Source: Candidatus Gastranaerophilales bacterium
GTDB taxonomy: Bacteria > Cyanobacteriota > Vampirovibrionia > Gastranaerophilales > Gastranaerophilaceae
Assembly: GCA_944324485.1 (NCBI GenBank)
Contig: CALUWM010000009.1
Location: forward strand, 1 to 64,000
DNA: 64,000 nucleotides
Direction: 5' to 3'
A model generated the notes under the pieces. The model worked only from the letters and a program-made list of their open reading frames with translations, made no database searches and was not told where the DNA came from. The translations under genes and the position numbers were made by a program. Each line of letters begins with the position of its first letter. Positions within the stretch are counted from its first letter, which is position 1. This document shows positions 24,267 to 33,134 of the stretch, piece by piece.

Positions 24267-26108
24267 ATGGACTCTAATAATATAAAAGAAGAAAATTCCC
24301 GCTCTTTGGCTTCAGACGGCATAGTAAATCAAAAAATTTCAAATCCCATTGAAAAACCAAAAATTATGCCACTCAATACAAGAACCTCTGCAAACAGGCT
24401 ATTTAGCGGTTATACAAATTCTTACTATAAAACTAACGATATAAATTATACTGATTTAATTAATGCAATAAATGTTTCATTTTCAAACCAAACAGATATT
24501 GTACATTTGTTTTATTCTATTCATAATAACATTTGTTCAAGATTAAATCTTAATTTTTCTGCACTTGGTATTTTTAACCAAAACTCAAATTACATAAATG
24601 TGAAATTAATTGATAAAACAGGTGCTTCATATAATTCAAAAATAATGTTGTCTGATGATGAAAATATTATAGTTAAATCATTTAAAAATAAGCAGATAAT
24701 ATTAACCACAGATAGCGAATATCTTAAACTAAGTTATCTTAATAATGTAGCAACACATGTTATACCTTTAATTGCTTTTGGTGAATGTGTTGGTGTAATT
24801 ATATTTGCAGATAATAATGCTAATCAATATTTTGAACTTTATAAGCTTATAGCTAATTATATAGCTATTTTCTATAAAAATCGTATGTTATCTGATTTAG
24901 TAGATAGAAATACTGATACAGATTCTCTGACAGGTTTATCTAACCATAAAAAATTGCAAGAAGATTTAGCTCTAGAAATTGTACAGTGCGGTAATTATGA
25001 TAAGAAGCTTGCTTTTTGTATTTTTGATATAGCAAATATTTCAGAAATTAATAATGAACTTGGACACGCTAAAGGTGATGAAGTAATCAAGGAAGTTGCT
25101 AAAAAAATAAAGAAAAACGTTAGAAATACTGATGTACTTGGCAGATATGGCGGAGACAAAATTGCTATTATAATGCCAGATACAACGGATGAAGAAGCTA
25201 AGTATGTTTGTGAATATTTATTGTACAATTTGTCTTGTACAATGTTTGATGACTTAGGTCAACTTAAGTTTTCGTGTGGCATATCGATGTTTCCTGATGC
25301 TACAAATAAACAAGAAAAGCTAACAATATTAGCAGAGCAAGCACTTTACATTTCAAAAAGCAAAAGAAATGAAACAGGACAATCTACAATAGTTTCTACA
25401 AATGATTATAATTTTTGGGATGATGAAGCTTTAAAATGCTTTGCGCAAGTTTTAACTAAAAAACATGCTTCTGTTGGAGTAAATATCGAAGAAGAGCTTA
25501 TTAACCAGTTTCATAGCGAAAAAATTGTTTCAAATGAACATTTGCTAGACGTAGTTTCGTCTCTAGCTGCCACAATAGATGCAAAAGATACATACACTAA
25601 AGGTCATTCTGCTGCTGTTTCAAGATATGCTGAAGCTCTTGCAAGAGCTGCAAATTTGCCTGCAAATGAGGTAGAACGTATAAAATTAGGTGCTCTATTG
25701 CATGATATTGGTAAAATCGGTATTCCTGAACATGTTTTAAGAAAGCCGGACATGCTTTCTGATGATGAATGGAAAATAATGAAACAACATCCTGCAATCG
25801 GTGCTGATAAGGTATTAAAGCCTAATAAATCTTTGCATGATTTAATTCCTATGGTTAAATATCACCATGAACATATCGATGGTACAGGCTACCCTTATGG
25901 CTTAAAAGGCGATGATATTCCATTATCTGCAAGAATTGTTGCTATTGCGGATGCTTACCATGCACTAATTTCAGATAGGCCATATAGAAAAGGTTTATCT
26001 GTGCACAAGGCTTGCGAAATACTTAAAATGGGCGCCGGTGTTCAATGGGATAAGGAGTTGGTTAGAAAATTTATTATTATCGCTCCAAGTCTTGCTACTA
26101 ATATTTAA
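24267..26108 (+). CDS. GAF-GGDEF-HD-GYP c-di-GMP turnover protein
   Basis: A 613-residue cytosolic signalling protein. An N-terminal variable segment and a GAF-like domain (about 60-205) precede a GGDEF domain (about 215-370) and an HD-GYP domain (about 420-610). The cyclase signature is RYGGDKIAIIMPD near residue 291, where the canonical R-(Y/F)-G-G-D-E-F is altered at the glutamate, so cyclase activity is doubtful. The phosphodiesterase motifs are complete: HSAAVSRYAEALA, LLHDIGKIGIP, MKQHP, YHHEHIDGTGYPYGLKGDDIP and VAIADAYHAL. I infer a cyclic-di-GMP phosphodiesterase controlled by the GAF domain and possibly by GTP binding to the degenerate GGDEF. Transcribed alone; the stop overlaps the convergent glycosyltransferase gene by 11 bases. 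Confidence 0.88.
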   Translation: MDSNNIKEENSRSLASDGIVNQKISNPIEKPKIMPLNTRTSANRLFSGYTNSYYKTNDINYTDLINAINVSFSNQTDIVHLFYSIHNNICSRLNLNFSALGIFNQNSNYINVKLIDKTGASYNSKIMLSDDENIIVKSFKNKQIILTTDSEYLKLSYLNNVATHVIPLIAFGECVGVIIFADNNANQYFELYKLIANYIAIFYKNRMLSDLVDRNTDTDSLTGLSNHKKLQEDLALEIVQCGNYDKKLAFCIFDIANISEINNELGHAKGDEVIKEVAKKIKKNVRNTDVLGRYGGDKIAIIMPDTTDEEAKYVCEYLLYNLSCTMFDDLGQLKFSCGISMFPDATNKQEKLTILAEQALYISKSKRNETGQSTIVSTNDYNFWDDEALKCFAQVLTKKHASVGVNIEEELINQFHSEKIVSNEHLLDVVSSLAATIDAKDTYTKGHSAAVSRYAEALARAANLPANEVERIKLGALLHDIGKIGIPEHVLRKPDMLSDDEWKIMKQHPAIGADKVLKPNKSLHDLIPMVKYHHEHIDGTGYPYGLKGDDIPLSARIVAIADAYHALISDRPYRKGLSVHKACEILKMGAGVQWDKELVRKFIIIAPSLATNI

Positions 26109-26838
26109 ATATTTTATTTTTAAAAAATTTAATTTTTGACAACATGAATTGAATACTCACAAGTAATACACCTAAACCATATTTGCATGAGTTTTTAAAA
26201 TTAATAGAGCTTGCTTCATCAAAATATCTTGCAGAAGTTGATATTTCACCTATTGAAAAATTATTATAGCAAATTAAAGCTAAAAGTTCGTTGTCGAATA
26301 TGAAATCATTATTTAATTTGTTGTAGTCGATTTTTTTAAAAATTTTCGCACTAAAAGCTCTATATCCGCTATGGTATTCGGATAGATTTTGATTTAAAAA
26401 CATGTTTTGAAATGTTGTTAAAAATTTGTTTGCAAAATATTTATATCTTGGCATTTTACTTTTTTTAGCATTTCCTGTTAAAAACCTTGAAGCTATAACA
26501 AAATCATAGTTATTGAATGCTATCATAGAAGCCATTGCGGGGATTAATTTTGGGTCATATTGGTAATCAGGATGGAGCATTATAATTATATCAGCATTGT
26601 TTTTAAGTGCTTCATTATAGCAAGTTTTTTGATTTGCTCCATAGCCTAGGTTTTTACTGTGGCATATTGTTTTTATGCCGAGTTCTTTTGCTATTTTTAC
26701 TGTGTCATCTTTAGAATAATCATCTACAAGAATGATTTCATCAATGAAATCTTTTGGAATTTCATTGTATGTTTTTTCTAAAGTAGCCTGCGCATTATAC
26801 GCAGGCATTACTATAATTATTTTTTTATTGTTTAGCAT
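26098..26838 (-). CDS. Family 2 glycosyltransferase, dolichol-phosphate-mannose-synthase-like
   Basis: A 246-residue GT-A fold glycosyltransferase. The start VMPAYNAQATLEKTYNEIP, the nucleotide-sugar and metal motif LVDDYSKDDT, the SKNLGYGANQKTCYNEAL segment and MLHPDYQY (D-x-D-like) are typical of GT2 enzymes that use polyprenyl-phosphate acceptors. YHSGYRAFSAKIF near residue 160 resembles the S-G-(Y/F)-R motif of this branch. A C-terminal hydrophobic/basic tail may bind the membrane. The gene follows aspS with a one-base gap and probably shares its transcript. Sugar and acceptor are not predictable. Confidence 0.85.
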   Translation of the reverse strand: MLNNKKIIIVMPAYNAQATLEKTYNEIPKDFIDEIILVDDYSKDDTVKIAKELGIKTICHSKNLGYGANQKTCYNEALKNNADIIIMLHPDYQYDPKLIPAMASMIAFNNYDFVIASRFLTGNAKKSKMPRYKYFANKFLTTFQNMFLNQNLSEYHSGYRAFSAKIFKKIDYNKLNNDFIFDNELLALICYNNFSIGEISTSARYFDEASSINFKNSCKYGLGVLLVSIQFMLSKIKFFKNKIFKY

Positions 26839-26839
26839 T

Positions 26840-28615
26840 TTATACCTTAGGTATGTTTCTTAATTTTAAATGCAATTCTCTTAATTGTTCTTCAGATGCC
26901 ATAGAGGGAGCGTTTGTCATTAAGTCTTTGGCAGCCGAATTTTTAGGAAATGCTATGACTTCTCTAATTGAATTAGCTCTTAATAAAAGCGCAACCAGTC
27001 TGTCAAGACCAATAGCCAAACCGCCGTGTGGTGGTGTACCGTATTTAAAGGCATCAATCATAAATTCGAATTTTTCATTAATATCTTCTTGGCTTAGTCC
27101 AAGAGCATGGAATACTTTTCTTTGTATTTCTGCGTCATGAATTCTGATTGAACCGCCGCCAAGCTCGTTTCCGTTGTATATAATATCATAAGCTATTGAT
27201 TTGACATTGCCTTTATCATTTTCCAGTTTTTCAATATCTTCCATAGCGGGCATTGTAAAAGGATGGTGCATTGATTTGTATGTTCCATCTTCAAAGCTGT
27301 ATTCAAATAAAGGAAAATCTACGACCCATAGTAAATCATGTTTTGATTTATCTATTAAGTTAAGTTTTTCACCAAAATAAAGTCTAAATCTTCCTAATAC
27401 ATCAAATACAATTTGAGGGTAATCTGCTACAAAGAAAACTATGTCGCCATTTTGAGCTTGTGCTCTTGTTTGAATTTCTTTAATTTGTTCTTCGTTTAGG
27501 AATTTTAAAACAGGTGATTTTACACTGCCATCTTCCATATATGTTATCCAAGCAAGACCTTTAGCACCAAATGATATTGCAAGATTTCTGATATCATCCA
27601 TTTCTTTTCTTGAATATCCAGCAATTCCTGGGATTTTAATTGCTCTTACTGTTCCGCCATTGTTGATAACCGCTTTAAATGCTTCAAAAGTTGATGCTTG
27701 CATTATATCTGTTACATCAAAAAGTTCTAATCCAAAGCGAGTATCTGGTTTATCAGAGCCAAATCTGTCCATTGCTTCTTTGTAAGTAATTCTTCTAAAT
27801 GGAGCTTTAACTTCAACTCCTGCTGCTTTAAATGCACTTTCAATAAGACCTTCTGTCATTTTAATGACATCATCTTGATTTACAAAAGACATTTCCATAT
27901 CTACTTGTGTGAATTCGGGTTGTCTGTCTGCTCTTAAATCTTCATCTCTAAAACATTTTGCTATTTGATAATATTTTTCAAAACCTGCAACCATTAAGAG
28001 TTGTTTAAAAATTTGTGGTGATTGAGGTAGTGCATAAAATTTTCCGTCATGGATTCTTGATGGAACTAAATAGTCACGAGCACCTTCGGGTGTTGCTTTA
28101 ATTAAAATTGGAGTTTCAACTTCCATAAAGTCAAGACTATTTAAATAGTTTCTTATGGCTGTTACGATTTTATGACGTAATTGAAAATTATTCATCATTT
28201 TTTCACGTCTTAAATCTAAGTAGCGATATTTTAAACGTACATCTTCAGATACGTTGTCATCATCTAAAACAAAAGGAAGTGTTTGTGCGCTGGATAGCAC
28301 ATTGACTTTATCAGGATACATTTCAATTGTTCCTGTTTTTAATTTATCATTTATCGTATCATCAGGTCTTTTTGATATTTTGCCTTCAACTTGAATAACA
28401 TATTCAGGTTTTATTTTTGATAAAATTTTATGTACTTCAGGGTTTATGGTAGGATCAGCAACAAGTTGAAACAGTCCGGTTTTATCTCTTAATTCAACAA
28501 AAATTATTCCGCCTAAATCACGGATTGTACTAGCCCATCCTGCTAATAGTGCCGTTTTTCCTATATCGGATTCATTTAACTCTGTGCAACTTTGTTTTTT
28601 ATATGTTAATTCCAT
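26840..28615 (-). CDS. aspS: Aspartyl-tRNA synthetase (bacterial type)
   Basis: A 591-residue class II synthetase of the bacterial type. The N-terminal OB-fold anticodon-binding domain spans about 1-110 (GWASTIRDLGGIIFVELRD). Class II motif 2 is FRDEDLRADRQPEFTQVDME, motif 3 is GLAIGLDRLVALLLRANSIREVIAFPK, and the bacteria-specific GAD insertion lies at about 290-420. Length is normal. Because the genome carries gatC, this enzyme might be of the non-discriminating kind that also charges tRNA-Asn, but this is inference. The last residues fit the family C terminus. Confidence 0.95.
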   Translation of the reverse strand: MELTYKKQSCTELNESDIGKTALLAGWASTIRDLGGIIFVELRDKTGLFQLVADPTINPEVHKILSKIKPEYVIQVEGKISKRPDDTINDKLKTGTIEMYPDKVNVLSSAQTLPFVLDDDNVSEDVRLKYRYLDLRREKMMNNFQLRHKIVTAIRNYLNSLDFMEVETPILIKATPEGARDYLVPSRIHDGKFYALPQSPQIFKQLLMVAGFEKYYQIAKCFRDEDLRADRQPEFTQVDMEMSFVNQDDVIKMTEGLIESAFKAAGVEVKAPFRRITYKEAMDRFGSDKPDTRFGLELFDVTDIMQASTFEAFKAVINNGGTVRAIKIPGIAGYSRKEMDDIRNLAISFGAKGLAWITYMEDGSVKSPVLKFLNEEQIKEIQTRAQAQNGDIVFFVADYPQIVFDVLGRFRLYFGEKLNLIDKSKHDLLWVVDFPLFEYSFEDGTYKSMHHPFTMPAMEDIEKLENDKGNVKSIAYDIIYNGNELGGGSIRIHDAEIQRKVFHALGLSQEDINEKFEFMIDAFKYGTPPHGGLAIGLDRLVALLLRANSIREVIAFPKNSAAKDLMTNAPSMASEEQLRELHLKLRNIPKV

Positions 28616-28744
28616 ATTCTCCCTCTCGTTTATTTTAAATGTAGTTTAATTATAAAATAAACATAAAATTTTACTAAATTTTTTTAAAAATTAATAGAAA
28701 ATTTAATAGCTTCGTTTTGAGTTTAGATTTTTTGTATGGGCAAT

Positions 28745-28773
28745 AAAAAGCCCCTCTAAAAAAGGGGCTTTTT
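28745..28773 (-). terminator. Intrinsic terminator of gene 28775-29698
   Basis: A hairpin AAAAAGCCCC / GGGGCTTTTT with an 8-base loop lies directly beyond the stop codon of the leftward gene. The flanking A/T tract makes it usable on both strands. Confidence 0.8.
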
Positions 28774-28774
28774 A

Positions 28775-29698
28775 TTATATTAATCTGACAAATTGTCCGT
28801 TTGCTCCTGTGTAATATTGTTCGGATATATTTAGATTTCCTTCTGAAGAAATTGTTTCTTCTTTTTTATATCCTGATACGCCATTTTTATCAAAATTGTA
28901 TTGTTCTTCAATCTTGCTGTAACCGTTGGGTGCTTCGGTTCTGTTTTTTACATATGATTCAAGTTCTTCGTCATCAAAAAAGTATTGTTCTGATACTTTG
29001 TATGTACCTATTGAACTTTCTTTTACTTCTGATCTGCATCCTTCAAGTTGTTCACTTTTGAAGTCGAATTCTTTATCTGAGCAATATCTTCCGTTTGCTT
29101 GTTCTGTGTAATTTAGTGCATAGGTCCAATATTTTCCGTTTGCAAGATTGAATTTTTCTTTTGCTTTAAAGCCGCCGTTTTCTGTTTTTTCATAGTCTGT
29201 ATATATAGTATGTACGGTTAATGTTCTTGGATTAAATTCTGTTCTTCTTGTGGTATTACCGTCAAATTCTTCCATTGCCATTTTTCTTGGTGTGACATTC
29301 ATAAATCTTACAACATTGCCTGACTCATCAATCATATTTGCAAAGTTGTTTGTATTGCCTTCTAAAATTAATGGCACAACTTCTTCTAAATTATTATTTT
29401 TAATTTCAGGAAGTTTTTTTGATTCAAGCAAAATGCTACCAGCTTTATCTTGAATTTTTGCACCTTCTAAATCTGCTTCGCTTTTAATTTTTCCCTTAAA
29501 TGAGATTGCATTTTTATTATTGTTGATTATATTGTTAATAAATTGATTAAATTTATTTGATTTTGAAGTTTTGTTATTTCCGCTGAATGAAACTTGATCT
29601 TGTGCTTCTCTTCTAAAAGCTGAAAAATTGGTTTTGCTTTTTTTAACTTGTGTTTTGTTAAATACCATGTTTTGGTTAATTGGACTAATTCTGTTCAT
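28775..29698 (-). CDS. Repeat-containing protein with FKG-type N terminus, 307 residues
   Basis: No known family is recognised. The N terminus reads MNRISPINQNMVFNK, with VSFSGN at about 36-41 and a second motif ISFKGK at about 65-70. The remaining protein is a run of degenerate beta-rich repeats with YSDxx/FDxxx and E-Q-Y-(Y/F) elements, resembling loosely the tandem repeats of the next gene. No signal peptide or membrane helix is visible. The DESGNVVRFMNVTPRKMAMEEFDG segment aligns with DKSGKTIKRFVDDT..KIMDELDG of the paralogue at 29873-30967, so the two are tandem paralogues. A good ribosome site (AAGGAGAG) precedes the start. Confidence 0.65.
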   Translation of the reverse strand: MNRISPINQNMVFNKTQVKKSKTNFSAFRREAQDQVSFSGNNKTSKSNKFNQFINNIINNNKNAISFKGKIKSEADLEGAKIQDKAGSILLESKKLPEIKNNNLEEVVPLILEGNTNNFANMIDESGNVVRFMNVTPRKMAMEEFDGNTTRRTEFNPRTLTVHTIYTDYEKTENGGFKAKEKFNLANGKYWTYALNYTEQANGRYCSDKEFDFKSEQLEGCRSEVKESSIGTYKVSEQYFFDDEELESYVKNRTEAPNGYSKIEEQYNFDKNGVSGYKKEETISSEGNLNISEQYYTGANGQFVRLI

Positions 29699-29808
29699 TA
29701 CTCTCTCCTTTTTACAATTGTATTTGTTTTAAAACATGTGAATATATTTTTTTGCATTTTTTTCAAATTGATATTAAAAATTGTAATAAATCTTAAAAAT
29801 AACCAATA

Positions 29809-29855
29809 AAAAATTCTCCTTGGATTTTTTAAATTTTTTTCCAAGGAGAATTTTT
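29809..29855. terminator. Long hairpin terminator between the two repeat paralogues
   Basis: Stem AAAATTCTCCTTGG / CCAAGGAGAATTTT with a 17-base AT-rich loop, followed on the minus strand by a T-rich run. It ends transcription of the leftward gene 29873-30967. The inverted arms contain AAGGAG and CTCCTT. Confidence 0.7.
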
Positions 29856-29872
29856 GTTTTGAAATTGTTTTA

Positions 29873-30967
29873 TTACACTGTTGGTGGATCAACTTTTTCA
29901 AGTTTACCTTCTCTATTTCGGACAAATTTTTCTGCCCAGCTTTCTGTTCTGTCTGGATTAAATTTATGATCTTTTATAAATCCGGAAAGTTTGCCGTCTG
30001 AATATTTGAAGTCTTCTTCCCAGCTTACTGTTCCGCCTGGATTAAATTTATAATCTTTTTTAAATCCGTAAAGTTTGCCGTCTGAATATGAGAAGTTTTC
30101 TGCTTGACTTACTGTTCCGTCTGGATTTAATTTATGATCTTTTATAAATTCGGAAAGTTTGCCGCCTCGATATATGAAGTTTTCTGCCCAGCTTTCTGTT
30201 ACGTCTGGATTCCATTTATAATCTTTTATAAATTCGAAAGGTTCGCCGTCTGAATATATGAATTTTTCCGCTATATAATCTGTTCCGTCTGCATTTTGTG
30301 TAATACCTTTGTCTATTCTGCTTATTTCAAGATTGTCAGGGTTAAAATATGTCTTTCTTAAAATTTTATCCCCATCTAATTCATCCATTATTTTTCTTGC
30401 ACCTTTAGTACTTGTATCATCAACAAATCTTTTTATGGTTTTACCTGATTTATCAACAACATCTTTGAAGCCTTCTTCTTTTTCTTTTTTTAATATTTTC
30501 ATAACTTCATCATATTGCTTTTGCGCTTCAACTTTGATTTCTTCAGAATTTTTTAGTATTTTTTCATTTTCACCTAAAATTCCTGCTGCTCGCTGTTCAA
30601 TTTCGGCTGCTTGTTGTTTAATTCTTTCACTTTCGCTTAAAATCCCAGCTGCTTGTTGTTCAATTTTACCATTTCCACTTATTGCTTCAGCTGCTTGTTG
30701 TTCGATTTTACCTTTAAAACTTATCTTTCCTGTTTTAATTGCAAAAATTAAACCCCCTGCAATTGTAGCAAGTCCGATTGCAGCAGGAATAATAATTTTT
30801 TTATTTGCTTTTATTTTATCAATAAGCCCTGTTTTATTTTTTGTTGATAATTCAACCGTATCGTTTTTAATTTCAGGTACTGGTGCTTGAGCTTGTACTT
30901 GTGTTTGATTGTTGTTTAATGTGTTTCCTTTGAATGAAATTTTATTGATTGCGCTTATTGTGTTCAT
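29873..30967 (-). CDS. 28-residue-repeat protein with FKG-type N terminus and one membrane helix, 364 residues
   Basis: No known family is recognised. The start MNTISAINKISFKGN is a clear example of the N-terminal signature, and ISFKGK recurs at about 82-87 after a single hydrophobic helix (about 59-77). A coiled-coil region (about 85-165) contains heptad-like repeats of E-Q-Q-A-A-(G/E)-I. The C terminus has four to five 28-residue repeats (F-x-Y-S-D-G-K-L-x-x-F-x-K-D-(H/Y)-K-x-N-P-D-x-T-x-S-x-x-E, beginning near residues 236, 264, 292, 320 and 348), which look like the YwqK/MORN-type beta-hairpin repeats seen in antitoxin-like proteins. Topology suggests a cytoplasmic or outward-facing repeat domain anchored by the helix. 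Confidence 0.65.
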   Translation of the reverse strand: MNTISAINKISFKGNTLNNNQTQVQAQAPVPEIKNDTVELSTKNKTGLIDKIKANKKIIIPAAIGLATIAGGLIFAIKTGKISFKGKIEQQAAEAISGNGKIEQQAAGILSESERIKQQAAEIEQRAAGILGENEKILKNSEEIKVEAQKQYDEVMKILKKEKEEGFKDVVDKSGKTIKRFVDDTSTKGARKIMDELDGDKILRKTYFNPDNLEISRIDKGITQNADGTDYIAEKFIYSDGEPFEFIKDYKWNPDVTESWAENFIYRGGKLSEFIKDHKLNPDGTVSQAENFSYSDGKLYGFKKDYKFNPGGTVSWEEDFKYSDGKLSGFIKDHKFNPDRTESWAEKFVRNREGKLEKVDPPTV

Positions 30968-30997
30968 GTTTTATTTTCCCCTTTCCTGTTGTATTTA

Positions 30998-31061
30998 TTT
31001 TAAAACATGTGAATTTATTTTGTTGCTTTTTTTAAAACATGCGAATTTATTTTGTTGCTTT
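30998..31061. repeat. Two tandem 32-base repeats upstream of 29873-30967
   Basis: Two adjacent copies with a period of 32 bases, differing at one base (ACATGT versus ACATGC), occupy 30998-31029 and 31030-31061. Each has the order TTTTAAAACATG, GAATTTATTTTGTTGC. A related copy (TTTTAAAACATGTGAAT) is at about 29730-29747, upstream of the paralogue at 28775-29698. All lie 20-90 bases upstream of the leftward start codons, so they probably hold the promoter or an operator. Confidence 0.75.
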
Positions 31062-31125
31062 TTAATTTGCTTGCATTAAGAATTGTAACAATTCTATATT
31101 ATATAAAACGATTTTATATTTGTAT

Positions 31126-31131
31126 TATAAT
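31126..31131 (+). promoter_or_regulatory. -10 box of metK
   Basis: A perfect TATAAT about 70 bases before the metK ATG places the transcription start near 31138, so the leader RNA consists almost only of the candidate pseudoknot described next. Confidence 0.45.
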
Positions 31132-31148
31132 TTTAAATACAATGTTGT

Positions 31149-31202
31149 AACCGGGTCGGAATTAAAAACCTTACCGGTATAGTAGAAATTAAGGAGAAAA
31201 AG
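31149..31202 (+). promoter_or_regulatory. Candidate H-type pseudoknot leader of metK (possible SAM riboswitch)
   Basis: ACCGG (31150-31154) can pair with CCGGT (31174-31178), leaving a 19-base loop. Within that loop CCTTA (31169-31173), directly abutting the first stem, can pair with TAAGG (31190-31194), which is part of the AAGGAG ribosome-binding site. The two stems are compatible only as an H-type pseudoknot, the fold used by SAM-II and SAM-V riboswitches; the position in front of metK fits feedback by SAM. I cannot match it to a known riboswitch consensus and the stems are only 5 base pairs each, so this remains a hypothesis. Confidence 0.4.
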
Positions 31203-32468
31203 ATGACATTAAAAAACTTTTTATTCACATCTGAATCTGTAACAGAAGGACATCCTGATAAGGTCTGTGATCAAATTTCAGACGCTATTTTGGATGAATT
31301 TTTAACTAAAGATCCTAAATCTAGAGTTGCGGCAGAAACCACTGTTACAACCGGTATGGCTTTAGTGTGCGGTGAAATTACTTCTAATTGTTATGTTGAT
31401 ATTCCTTCTATTGTCAGAAATACAATTAAATCAATCGGCTATAACGGAGAAGAAGGCGGCGGTTTTGACTATAAAACATGCGCTGTTTTAACGTCTATTG
31501 ATGAACAATCAACTGATATAGCGGGTGGTGTAAACAAAGCTCTTGAAACTCGTTTGGATAATGCGGATACATCAAAAGATGAAACATTGGATATCGGAGC
31601 AGGTGACCAAGGTATTATGTTTGGATATGCTTGCAATGAGACACCTGAATTAATGCCGCTTCCTATCTCGTTAGCTCATAAGTTAGCTTATAGATTATCT
31701 GAAGTTAGAAAGCAAAAGCTTGTAAACTATTTGCGTCCGGACGGCAAAAGCCAAGTTACGGTTGAGTATAAAGATGGTAAACCTTTTAGAATTGATACTA
31801 TTGTTATCTCAACCCAGCATGACCCTGAAATAAATGGAGTTTCTGATAATCAAAAAATTCAAGAAATTATAAGAAACGACATGATTAATCTTGTTATAAA
31901 ACCGGTATTTGAAAATTACGATATAAAACCGGATGAATCTACGAAATATTTAATTAATCCTTCGGGAAGATTTGTAATCGGTGGTCCTCAAGGTGATGCT
32001 GGATTAACAGGAAGAAAAATAATTGTTGATACTTATGGCGGATATGCTCGTCATGGTGGCGGTGCGTTTTCTGGAAAAGATCCTACCAAAGTTGACCGTT
32101 CTGCTGCATATGCTGCTCGTTGGGTTGCAAAAAATATTGTAAAAGCAGGTTTAGCCGAAAAATGTGAAATAGAACTTGCGTATGCAATTGGTAAATCTCA
32201 ACCGGTTTCTGTTTTGGTTGATACGTTTAATACAGGCAAAATTTCTGATGAATGCTTATCTAAGATAGTTATTGATACATTCGACTTAAGACCTGCAGCA
32301 ATTATTAAACAATTTGATTTAAGAAATTTACCAAAGAAAAACGGAGGTAAATTTTATCAAAAACTGGCAGCATACGGACATGTCGGAAGAGAAGATTTTC
32401 CTATACCTTGGGAAGAAACTCAAATGGCAGAGGAGCTAAATAAAAAAGCTTCAGCTGTTTTAGTATAA
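31203..32468 (+). CDS. metK: S-adenosylmethionine synthetase
   Basis: A 421-residue enzyme that makes S-adenosylmethionine from methionine and ATP. Motifs are [14 protein letters not shown] at the N terminus, the [16 protein letters not shown] loop near residue 130, the [16 protein letters not shown] and [19 protein letters not shown] segments of the catalytic core, and the final HVGRED..PWE. It is slightly longer than the usual 380-400 residues. A strong AAGGAG ribosome site precedes the ATG and may be masked by the leader fold. It is followed by a strong terminator and then dciA. Confidence 0.95.
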   Translation: MTLKNFLFTSESVTEGHPDKVCDQISDAILDEFLTKDPKSRVAAETTVTTGMALVCGEITSNCYVDIPSIVRNTIKSIGYNGEEGGGFDYKTCAVLTSIDEQSTDIAGGVNKALETRLDNADTSKDETLDIGAGDQGIMFGYACNETPELMPLPISLAHKLAYRLSEVRKQKLVNYLRPDGKSQVTVEYKDGKPFRIDTIVISTQHDPEINGVSDNQKIQEIIRNDMINLVIKPVFENYDIKPDESTKYLINPSGRFVIGGPQGDAGLTGRKIIVDTYGGYARHGGGAFSGKDPTKVDRSAAYAARWVAKNIVKAGLAEKCEIELAYAIGKSQPVSVLVDTFNTGKISDECLSKIVIDTFDLRPAAIIKQFDLRNLPKKNGGKFYQKLAAYGHVGREDFPIPWEETQMAEELNKKASAVLV

Positions 32469-32474
32469 GATTTT

Positions 32475-32500
32475 AACCGCCTCTTTCGAGGCGGTTTTTT
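32475..32500 (+). terminator. Intrinsic terminator after metK
   Basis: Stem AACCGCCTC / GAGGCGGTT, 4-base loop, followed by a T run. It ends 9 bases before the dciA start codon, so dciA depends on read-through or its own start signal. Confidence 0.9.
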
Positions 32501-32509
32501 AGGTTTATT

Positions 32510-33052
32510 ATGTATAAAAATAGCGACATACAAACAATAGGTTCTCTTGTTGAGTCTTCGATATTTGCAAAAGGTTTAGACAATGATAAAATGCGAAGTG
32601 TTATAAAGCATTCAACTATTTTTTCATTTTGGTCTGACATCGCAGGAAGAAAGTTTGAAAATCTATCAGTTCCTTATGCTATTAAGGCTGGTGTTTTATA
32701 TGTAGCGGTTAAGAGTCCTGTTATTTCACAGGAGCTTTTATTAAATAAAAAACTTTTAATCAATAAGTTAAATTCTTATTCTTTGCCTCTTGGAATTGAA
32801 ATTAAGGATATTTTGTTTAATTATAAAAAATTTGATGAGTTTTCTTCTGTTAAAACTGATGAATTTGTTGAAGATAAGCCAGTTTGGTTTGATGAAGATG
32901 AACTAAATAAAATTAGTTTAGATACTGCTTGCGAAAAAGAAATACTTGCTTCAATTTCTAAAATTAGTTTTTTGAATGATTTACAAAAACAAAATTTGAT
33001 AAAAAAAATTATACTTATAAAAAAAGCACAAAAAGCACAAAAAATACTATAA
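32510..33052 (+). CDS. DciA/DUF721-like protein (replicative helicase loader)
   Basis: A 180-residue protein whose N-terminal 110 residues fit DUF721: an SLVESSIFAKGL helix, FSFWSDIAGRKFENLSVPYAI (W-x-x-I-x-G motif), AGVLYVAVKSPVISQELLLNKK (L-x-V-x-V-x-S-x-x-x-x-Q-E-L) and LGIEIKDILFNY. DUF721 proteins of the DciA group load or operate with the DnaB helicase and are the widespread alternative to DnaC. The C-terminal tail is charged and low in complexity, ending in a lysine-rich stretch. The start has AGG six bases upstream. Confidence 0.72.
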   Translation: MYKNSDIQTIGSLVESSIFAKGLDNDKMRSVIKHSTIFSFWSDIAGRKFENLSVPYAIKAGVLYVAVKSPVISQELLLNKKLLINKLNSYSLPLGIEIKDILFNYKKFDEFSSVKTDEFVEDKPVWFDEDELNKISLDTACEKEILASISKISFLNDLQKQNLIKKIILIKKAQKAQKIL

Positions 33053-33076
33053 AAGATTATTTTTTTATTTTAGCAC

Positions 33077-33104
33077 TGGACAAAATCTAAAAAAGGTGTA
33101 TAAT
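33077..33104 (+). promoter_or_regulatory. Strong sigma-70-type promoter of the 28-codon ORF
   Basis: TGGACA (33077-33082), 16-base spacer, perfect TATAAT (33099-33104). Transcription would start near 33111, 24 bases before the small ORF. Confidence 0.7.
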
Positions 33105-33134
33105 TATTATTGCTGGCATAATTTGAGGATTATT

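Noticed and set aside
30998-31061. Tandem repeats as a CRISPR remnant
   Set aside because: The copies are directly adjacent with no spacers, and there are only two. They sit in a promoter region.
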